A DNA stretch of 8,231 nucleotides from assembly GCA_017618435.1 (NCBI GenBank), contig JAFZUH010000303.1, forward strand, positions 1-8,231, in the 5' to 3' direction. The stretch is from Bacteroidales bacterium. Its GTDB lineage: Bacteria > Bacteroidota > Bacteroidia > Bacteroidales > WCHB1-69. The notes under the pieces are model-generated. The model was not told the DNA's origin. It made no database searches and was given only the letters and a program-made list of their open reading frames with translations. A program made the translations under genes and the position numbers. Positions 1 to 5,493 of the stretch are shown in pieces. Within the stretch, counting starts at the first letter, position 1; each line of letters opens with the position of its first letter.

Positions 1-256
1 GGCTCCCAATCCGAATTCAAAAGTATTGGATATGCTCACATCTTCATACAAACGGTTGTTCAACAAAGAACCTTTGGTTTTGTCTATTCATGCAGGTTTG
101 GAATGCGGACTTATCGGTGAAAAATATCCCGATATGGATATGATTTCTTACGGCCCCACGTTGAGAGAAGTGCATACTCCTAACGAACGGCTGTTAATCG
201 AAACCGTACAACAAGTTTGGGATTTGACAATAGATTTTCTGAAAACACTAAAATAA
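1..256 (+). CDS. pepD: Xaa-His dipeptidase (PepD, family M20C), C-terminal fragment
   Basis: This is the last 84 codons of a gene that begins before the window; the frame is open from base 2. The product matches the C-terminus of the cytosolic metallo-dipeptidase PepD (aminoacyl-histidine dipeptidase), which hydrolyses dipeptides such as Xaa-His using two metal ions. Conserved stretches are HAGLECG (starting near base 89), YPDMDMISYGPT and the later HTPNERL followed by a helical WDLTIDFLK end. The His of HAGLECG corresponds to the last metal-ligand His of the family, by family knowledge. The end of the protein looks normal and ungapped. It lies 10 bases upstream of the DUF1343 gene on the same strand and probably shares its transcript. 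An internal TTG or ATG near bases 26-34 could be mistaken for a start, but homology clearly continues upstream of it. Confidence 0.93.
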   Translation, partial: APNPNSKVLDMLTSSYKRLFNKEPLVLSIHAGLECGLIGEKYPDMDMISYGPTLREVHTPNERLLIETVQQVWDLTIDFLKTLK

Positions 257-266
257 AATTGATGTT

Positions 267-1463
267 ATGAATAAAATTCTGTCGAAATTATTTTTGACAG
301 CATTTCTTATCGCCTGTTGTTTTATTTGTCGGGCACAAGTTGTTTATGAAAAGGATATTCGACATGGGGCTCAACAAACAGAACGGTATCTGCCGATTTT
401 AGAACATCAGAATATCGCACTTTGTATCAATCAGACTTCTATGGTTGGGCAAAGACATTTGTTGGATACTTTGTTGAGTTTGGGGGTAAATGTAAAAAAA
501 ATATTCTGCCCCGAACACGGTTTCAGAGGCGATGCGGAAGCAGGCAAACACATTGCCAACCAAATAGATACAAAAACAGGATTACCTATTATTTCCTTGT
601 ACGGCAATAACAAAAAGCCCACCAAAGAACAATTGCAGGATATAGACATTATTATCTTTGATATTCAAGATGTTGGTGCAAGATTTTATACCTATATTTC
701 CACTTTGACCTTGATGATGGAAGCCGCTGCCGAAAACGATAAAACCGTGCTTGTTTTTGACAGACCAAATCCTAACGGCTATTGGGTGGACGGATGTATT
801 TTACAACCTGAATTTCAATCGTTTGTGGGTATGCATAGTGTCCCTATCAATCATGGCATGACCATTGCCGAATATGCTCGCATGGTCAATGGTGAACATT
901 GGTTGAAAAACAAATTGACCTGCAAACTCCTTTGGGTGAAAGTACAAGGCTATAATCACTCCATGCGTTATCAGTTGCCCATAAATCCTTCACCGAACTT
1001 GTCTTCTATGGAAGCCATTTATCTTTACCCTACACTTTGTTTGTTTGAAGGAACTCCCATGAGTATAGGACGTGGCACCAATGCTCCGTTTTGTCTGTTA
1101 GGCCATCCCGATTTTGAAGCAAAAGATACCGTTTTTGTCCCTCAAAATATTGTCGGCGTGGCAACCAATCCGCCTTGTTTAGGCAAACCATGCAATGGAT
1201 ATAACCTTAAACAATGGGCACACGACACCTTGACAAACAAAAATAGAATTGATATAGATTTGTTGATAAACGCTTATAACAGTTTTGCTGAAAAAGACAA
1301 GTTTTTCTCCCCTTTTTTCAACAAATTAGCGGGCAATGCAACTTTGGCTCAACAAATCAAAGACGGGAAAAGCACTGCCCAAATCAGACAATCATGGCAA
1401 AGCGAATTGCAAAATTTTTTAAAAATCCGAAAAAAATATTTGTTATACGAAGATTTTCAATAA
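267..1463 (+). CDS. namZ: Exported NamZ-like exo-beta-N-acetylmuramidase (DUF1343)
   Basis: This 398-residue protein carries the full DUF1343/YbbC pattern. The characterised members (NamZ of Bacillus subtilis and Tannerella forsythia) remove terminal N-acetylmuramic acid from peptidoglycan fragments. Visible motifs are PEHGFRG (82-88), GLPIISLYG (105-113), DIQDVGARFYTY (132-143), DRPNPNG (165-171), VPINHGMT (192-199), NPSPNLSS (240-247) and the glycine-rich EGTPMSIGRGTNAPF (261-275). The C-terminus KIRKKYLLY-DF is also typical. The first 23 residues form a signal peptide with a hydrophobic core and probable signal peptidase I cleavage after A23. A lipobox-like LIAC at 14-17 leaves a lipoprotein possible but less likely. 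The expected site is therefore the periplasm or outer envelope. Length is normal for the family and no key motif is missing. The PAP2 gene follows after 3 bases, so co-transcription is likely. Confidence 0.93.
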   Translation: MNKILSKLFLTAFLIACCFICRAQVVYEKDIRHGAQQTERYLPILEHQNIALCINQTSMVGQRHLLDTLLSLGVNVKKIFCPEHGFRGDAEAGKHIANQIDTKTGLPIISLYGNNKKPTKEQLQDIDIIIFDIQDVGARFYTYISTLTLMMEAAAENDKTVLVFDRPNPNGYWVDGCILQPEFQSFVGMHSVPINHGMTIAEYARMVNGEHWLKNKLTCKLLWVKVQGYNHSMRYQLPINPSPNLSSMEAIYLYPTLCLFEGTPMSIGRGTNAPFCLLGHPDFEAKDTVFVPQNIVGVATNPPCLGKPCNGYNLKQWAHDTLTNKNRIDIDLLINAYNSFAEKDKFFSPFFNKLAGNATLAQQIKDGKSTAQIRQSWQSELQNFLKIRKKYLLYEDFQ

Positions 1464-1466
1464 ACC

Positions 1467-2051
1467 ATGTTTGAACAAATTGAAGTTTGGGATAGAATTG
1501 TATTGCAAGCCATAAACAGTGCCCATACACCTTTTTTAGATACACTCATGTGGATAATGACCAAACTATATATATGGATACCTTTGTTTGCTTGGGCGAT
1601 ATACAAACTATGGAAACATTATCAAAAACAAACATTTCTTATTTTGGCATTTTTGGCATTATCTGTTGTTTTTTCCGACCAAAGTTCTGTGTTTATCAAA
1701 AACAGGGTGCAACGCTATCGCCCGACACACAATTTGGAAATACAAGACAAATTGCACTTGCACCAAAACAAAGACGGCGAAGTTTACCGCGGAGGCATGT
1801 ATGGTTTTGTGTCTTCTCATGCCGCCAACAGTTGGGGACTTGTTGTTTTGTTGCTGTATTTTTTTCGCCCTATCGGGAAAAAATATCTTTGGATATTTCC
1901 GGCTTGGGCCATTGTTTTTTGTTATACAAGAATGTATTTGGCCGCACATTATCCTTTGGATATTCTTTGCGGTGCCGTTTTGGGCATAGCCTGCGGCGGA
2001 TTGTCGCTATGGCTCTATACTTTGGCACAAAAGCAAATACACCAAGCCTAA
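1467..2051 (+). CDS. PAP2-family membrane phosphatase
   Basis: This 194-residue membrane protein has the three-part PAP2 (type 2 phosphatidic acid phosphatase) active site. Motif 1 is K78-x6-R85-P86. Motif 2 is a variant, S116-S117-H118, in place of the usual PSGH. Motif 3 is R155-x5-H161-x3-D165, in YTRMYLAAHYPLD. Hydrophobic segments near 27-47, 56-71, 123-133, 141-152 and 166-185 indicate several transmembrane helices. The family removes phosphate from lipid phosphates such as undecaprenyl pyrophosphate, phosphatidylglycerol phosphate or lipid A; the substrate here cannot be read from sequence. The start lies 3 bases after the stop of the DUF1343 gene, so the two are probably translated from one mRNA. 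With dipeptidase and muramidase upstream, a role in envelope lipid-carrier recycling is plausible but only inferred. It is the last gene of the plus-strand cluster and converges on mcrC. Confidence 0.92.
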   Translation: MFEQIEVWDRIVLQAINSAHTPFLDTLMWIMTKLYIWIPLFAWAIYKLWKHYQKQTFLILAFLALSVVFSDQSSVFIKNRVQRYRPTHNLEIQDKLHLHQNKDGEVYRGGMYGFVSSHAANSWGLVVLLLYFFRPIGKKYLWIFPAWAIVFCYTRMYLAAHYPLDILCGAVLGIACGGLSLWLYTLAQKQIHQA

Positions 2052-2077
2052 ATCTCTCCAATAACAATATCGGACTG

Positions 2078-2085
2078 TAACTTTG
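2078..2085 (+). promoter_or_regulatory. Bacteroidetes-type -7 promoter element without a downstream gene
   Basis: TAACTTTG matches the TAnnTTTG -7 consensus of the Bacteroidetes primary sigma factor and is followed by the commonly seen CA. No TTTG -33 element is visible about 19 bases upstream. Transcription from here would start near 2092 and run antisense into the 3' end of mcrC. It could drive a short antisense RNA, be a leftover of a gene displaced by insertion of the mcrBC block, or be chance. Confidence 0.3.
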
Positions 2086-2124
2086 CAATTAGCACAATAG
2101 TGGTATAGATTTTTTACTCAAATC

Positions 2125-3519
2125 TTATAACTTTCCAACTTGACTTTGTAGAGCTATTTCAATTTCTTTTTGCACATTACAGAATAGTTCATAATCATCT
2201 TTTGTTTGTGTAATCGGAATACCTATGCCATAAATATCACCTCCCAAACCATATAATTCTCTCGGTTTTGACAATACCGCTTTTTCTTCTTGTGTTTCAT
2301 CAAGTTCAAGCGGGTACAACAATACACAACATTTGGCTGGCAGAACGTGCATATAGGTAATCATTTGGAACAAATCGTCACGACAAATCGAAATACTGTT
2401 TTGCATTTCATCGATTTCTCCTCGCCCCAAACGTTTGTATTTCGCGTCTAAAACAAGCGACTTTTCTTTATTGTAAAAATCAGGGAAATACTTGTGGCTG
2501 CCTTTGTAAATTTGAATGCCGTTATCGCCTGTTTTGTTTTTGGCGTGCGTTATTCCAAGTTTATTTTCTTCAAATACCTTATTCAGATACTCCTCCCAAA
2601 GCCACGCACCATCGAACAGAATGCCGTAGATTTTGTCCTTCTCCTGACCGTATTTGATTGACTCGTGGCGAAGAATTTGCAGACAAATCTTTTGTAATGC
2701 CGTATATTCGGCGAAATACGGGTGGCGGACCGGACGAATATTCTGATTGATAACACGTTGCCGCTCTCGGGCATTATATGATTGTGTGGCCATAACAATC
2801 TGATTGACATTATCTTTTGTGTCAGAATCTATATTAAGAATAGCAGAGCCTTGTGCTTTGGTGCGGATATACTCAATGGTGTGGCGAACCAACTGCGTAA
2901 GTTCGTTGTCGTAGGTGTGCTGGCGTGTTGAATAGGCCACCGTGCCGCGAAACGGAATGTTCTGGCGGATATGGCGGCTCACATCTATCGGTCCGCGAAT
3001 GTTGGCATCGTTATACTCAAAACGGCGGTATTTCTTGAAAACTCCCTGTGCCACAGCCTTTTTCAGGAAATGAGGGAACATATAGAGCAAGAAATCGAAA
3101 ATCGGCTCGTTGGTTGTTGTATGCTTGATTTCGAACAAATTGATACTGAATACTTTCTGCAACATATAGTGCAAGAAGTAATCCTCTTTGCCATTTGCAA
3201 AACGCGAGCGAATATCAATCTGTGTTTGATTGACACCAACAAACCCCATTATGTTGTTGGTGCTTATTTTATTGTCGGACAAACTGATAATAACACCTTT
3301 GCCAATATCGTCGCCGTGGTAGCCCAACGATTGCGGAAAAACAAGCAAATTCGGGTTGTTTTTGCGTTGTGTTTCGATTGTTTTATTGGCTATCAGTTCA
3401 ATGTCTGACTTGACGGATTCCACTTCTTCGTCAGTCAGCGGTGGCTCACTGTCAACAACGCAATTGGCAATTTCTGTCCAATCTTTATTATCAGTTATCT
3501 TGAGTCTGCTCATTTGCAT
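2125..3519 (-). CDS. mcrC: McrC-family nuclease subunit of a type IV restriction system
   Basis: This 464-residue protein is the endonuclease partner of McrB, cutting DNA that carries modified bases when driven by McrB GTP hydrolysis. The N-terminal part (about 1-130), ending in the strand GFVGVNQTQIDIRSRF, matches the McrB-contacting region of the family. A helical middle with IRGPIDVSRHIRQN (174-187) follows. The C-terminal PD-(D/E)xK nuclease site looks complete: E309/E310 in the WLWEEYL helix, P346-D347, D358-A-K360, and the helix DLFQMITYM (382-390) with Q385 and Y389. The start at 3519 (MQM) lies inside the end of mcrB, giving a 29-base overlap. The second Met, at 3513, would shorten the overlap to 23 bases; neither has a clear Shine-Dalgarno. 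Length is normal for the longer McrC group. G+C in the middle of the gene is visibly higher (near half) than in the genes upstream. Confidence 0.95.
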   Translation of the reverse strand: MQMSRLKITDNKDWTEIANCVVDSEPPLTDEEVESVKSDIELIANKTIETQRKNNPNLLVFPQSLGYHGDDIGKGVIISLSDNKISTNNIMGFVGVNQTQIDIRSRFANGKEDYFLHYMLQKVFSINLFEIKHTTTNEPIFDFLLYMFPHFLKKAVAQGVFKKYRRFEYNDANIRGPIDVSRHIRQNIPFRGTVAYSTRQHTYDNELTQLVRHTIEYIRTKAQGSAILNIDSDTKDNVNQIVMATQSYNARERQRVINQNIRPVRHPYFAEYTALQKICLQILRHESIKYGQEKDKIYGILFDGAWLWEEYLNKVFEENKLGITHAKNKTGDNGIQIYKGSHKYFPDFYNKEKSLVLDAKYKRLGRGEIDEMQNSISICRDDLFQMITYMHVLPAKCCVLLYPLELDETQEEKAVLSKPRELYGLGGDIYGIGIPITQTKDDYELFCNVQKEIEIALQSQVGKL

Positions 3520-5263
3520 TTTCTACAGACGGATGTTCGACTTTTTTATCGTTTTGATAGGCTTTATGCAACTTATCCAACTTTCCTTCAACATCTTGCA
3601 TTCCGCGCAGATACTCAAACAAAAGTCCTTTGAGGTGATATTCCCATAAATCATCAAAATTGTAAGTGCCGTCAGAATTTTTGTAATTGGCAAGTTTCAA
3701 GAAATAACTTGCGCCAATGTGGTATGCTGACGAAAGCCCATCAATACCCGTTGTTGTTTTCCCATCTTCTGATTTATGCCAAATTACATCATTCAGATTG
3801 TTCATCCTTGCTTTAATCTTCTCTATAACATCTTCGCTTGGCTTTTGCGAAACTCCATTTTCATCTTTCCACGCATCTTCACTATCAAGCATTGTTTGTG
3901 ATTCTTCGGCAGTAACTTCTTTAAAAGCAAACCTACGGCGGAAAGCGAAATCCATACTCTCAACGCTGCGGTCGATATCGTTCATTGTGCCAATGATATA
4001 GACATTTTTAGGGACAAAGAAATGACCGAAATTATCTCTATTATCGCTTTCAGTAATACCCGAAGCCTTATCAAAATCATTTGGTCCATCTTGCATATTA
4101 GCATATTGTGTTTGTACTTTACCTTTTTTGCCACGATACCCTGGGTCGATAGAGAAAAACAACTCACCAAATATTTTTGAAATCTCGCCGCGGTTGATTT
4201 CATCGATAATGAAGACATAATATGGTAGTAAATATTTATCCTTGATATATTGTCCTATTCCGGGTTCATACGTATCGTGTTCTTTGTCATATACATTTTT
4301 TGTCAAATAATCTATTATTTTCTGTGGAGACACGTAATCTTTTGCATCCCTGAGTAAGGTTCCATTTCCGTTTATTGTAACCTTAAATTCCGTATTACTT
4401 TTAATGCTTTTAATCTTTATACCTTTATCCCCAGCTTCTTTAACTTCATTTTTAAATTTATTAATGGCTTCATCGACAGAAATAGCGTATTTAATAGCCC
4501 TTTTACAAAACTCTTTAAACACTCCATCTTTTAATTCAAACCCGACATTGTCTCCGTTTTTTGGACGTAAACCTTCAACAAAATCGGTGTAGTCATACGA
4601 AGGATGAAACTGAACGAAGCCACATTGTTCATTGAATTGTTGTTCTTTTTCTTCTTCTGTCAAATTATCTTTGACTTGTTCAAAAATCATTTTTCGAGCT
4701 ATTTGTTTTGCTAAATAGGTTTTACCTGTGCCGGGGGCACCAGTGAGAATTAGGTTGTGATTGTTTTTGAGAAGGTTAACGTATTTATCCATATTTGTAA
4801 TTATTTGATTTCCTTGTAATTTATCCCACATTTTTTGAAGTTTATTAACATCACATTTGTTAATTTGAATACCTGAGGACATTGAACTCCACGTTTGCTC
4901 TGGAAATGTTTGTTTTAGCATTTTAATCTGCAAAATTGGTTCAGTCTCGTAATTCCTAACATCGTCAAACTCAACATCTATGTATGATGGCATCTTGCCT
5001 GCGGCGGCTTTCTCGCTGTCATAATGCGGTGCTTCATAAGACGGCCTAATTACTTTACCATGTGCAACAATTCCCCTTGGCTTCGATCCTGTTTTCATCA
5101 GGAAAATATGGTCACCAACATTTGGCTGTTGACTACGGCAAGCCCAACTGCATTCATAGGTTTTACCCGATTTAGTTCCTTTTGCCCAATCCTCGTAATC
5201 TTCCCATTTCCAATAGTCTGGATTCCAAGTCAAAAGCCAATAAGATTTGTTTTTATCCCCCAT
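3491..5263 (-). CDS. mcrB: McrB-type AAA+ GTPase with N-terminal EVE domain
   Basis: This 590-residue motor and sensor subunit belongs to a modification-dependent restriction system. Residues about 6-148 form an EVE domain (PUA/YTH-like reader fold): SYWLLTWNP opening, VGDHIFLMKTG (49-59), RGIVAHGKV (63-71) and YIDVEFDDV (94-102). Such domains bind modified bases, replacing the DUF3578 reader of E. coli McrB. The AAA+ module follows. Walker A is GAPGTGKT (175-182). The McrB-typical FVQFHPSYDYTDFVEGLRP spans 216-234. Walker B is FIIDEINRGE (351-360, D354/E355). The McrB signature MNDIDRS (427-433) keeps the N and D that replace sensor residues and are linked to GTP use. The arginine-rich FRRRFAF spans 441-447. 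About 80 residues (264-343) are inserted between the first conserved block and Walker B. The start at 5263 gives MGDKNKSYW, fitting EVE homologues. The stop overlaps mcrC; the 58-residue gene lies 53 bases upstream. Confidence 0.96.
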   Translation of the reverse strand: MGDKNKSYWLLTWNPDYWKWEDYEDWAKGTKSGKTYECSWACRSQQPNVGDHIFLMKTGSKPRGIVAHGKVIRPSYEAPHYDSEKAAAGKMPSYIDVEFDDVRNYETEPILQIKMLKQTFPEQTWSSMSSGIQINKCDVNKLQKMWDKLQGNQIITNMDKYVNLLKNNHNLILTGAPGTGKTYLAKQIARKMIFEQVKDNLTEEEKEQQFNEQCGFVQFHPSYDYTDFVEGLRPKNGDNVGFELKDGVFKEFCKRAIKYAISVDEAINKFKNEVKEAGDKGIKIKSIKSNTEFKVTINGNGTLLRDAKDYVSPQKIIDYLTKNVYDKEHDTYEPGIGQYIKDKYLLPYYVFIIDEINRGEISKIFGELFFSIDPGYRGKKGKVQTQYANMQDGPNDFDKASGITESDNRDNFGHFFVPKNVYIIGTMNDIDRSVESMDFAFRRRFAFKEVTAEESQTMLDSEDAWKDENGVSQKPSEDVIEKIKARMNNLNDVIWHKSEDGKTTTGIDGLSSAYHIGASYFLKLANYKNSDGTYNFDDLWEYHLKGLLFEYLRGMQDVEGKLDKLHKAYQNDKKVEHPSVENANEQTQDN

Positions 5264-5316
5264 ATTGTTAATTCATAACAAATAATGATATTCTTATCGA
5301 AAGTGTTATTATTCTT

Positions 5317-5493
5317 TTATAACTTAATAACACTGTTTTCATTAGAAAGAACATACAAATCAGTGCCAGATTCATCATAAACGTCAGTCAGATATTCATC
5401 ACAATCACAAGCAGATTTATCACCATATATAATATGATATAAATCTGTTGGTGCATCTCCTGCTTCTATGAGCGAAAATAAATCTATTGCCAT
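5317..5493 (-). CDS. Small very acidic protein, unknown function (58 aa)
   Basis: An open frame of 58 codons begins MAIDLFSLIEAGDAPTDLY and ends NSVIKL before a TAA stop. Its ATG lies within the last codons of the 679-residue gene: in ATGGCAATAG the first three bases start this gene and the last three stop the other. This 10-base overlap is typical of translational coupling. The product has 13 Asp/Glu against only two Lys and no Arg, a CDC pair (29-31), and no signal peptide or membrane segment, so it should be cytoplasmic. mcrB starts 53 bases downstream on the same strand. I do not recognise the family. Possible roles are a regulator or partner of the McrBC enzyme, a DNA-mimic-like acidic protein, or something coupled to the exported protein; none is shown by sequence. 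It could also be a chance frame, but the overlap start and compact length favour a real gene. Confidence 0.6.
   Translation of the reverse strand: MAIDLFSLIEAGDAPTDLYHIIYGDKSACDCDEYLTDVYDESGTDLYVLSNENSVIKL

Noticed and set aside
267..335. Lipoprotein signal (LIAC) in the NamZ-like protein
   Set aside because: The hydrophobic core continues past the cysteine and a good signal peptidase I site (RA before Q) follows, so a cleaved soluble export signal is more likely.
1550..2088. Several open frames on both strands across the PAP2 gene
   Set aside because: They overlap a gene with clear PAP2 motifs and encode cysteine- and arginine-rich translations with no family features.
2107..2125. AGATTT/AAATCT inverted repeat as a bidirectional terminator between PAP2 and mcrC
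   Set aside because: Only six A/T-rich pairs, no G+C-rich stem, overlaps the mcrC stop codon and lacks a proper following U-tract.
2971..3649. Plus-strand open frames opposite mcrC and the end of mcrB
   Set aside because: They are antisense shadows of well-supported McrC and McrB coding sequence and show no motif of their own.
5264..5316. Promoter for mcrB in the 53-base gap
   Set aside because: ATTATTTG is near the -7 consensus but does not match TAnnTTTG, and no -33 element is seen.
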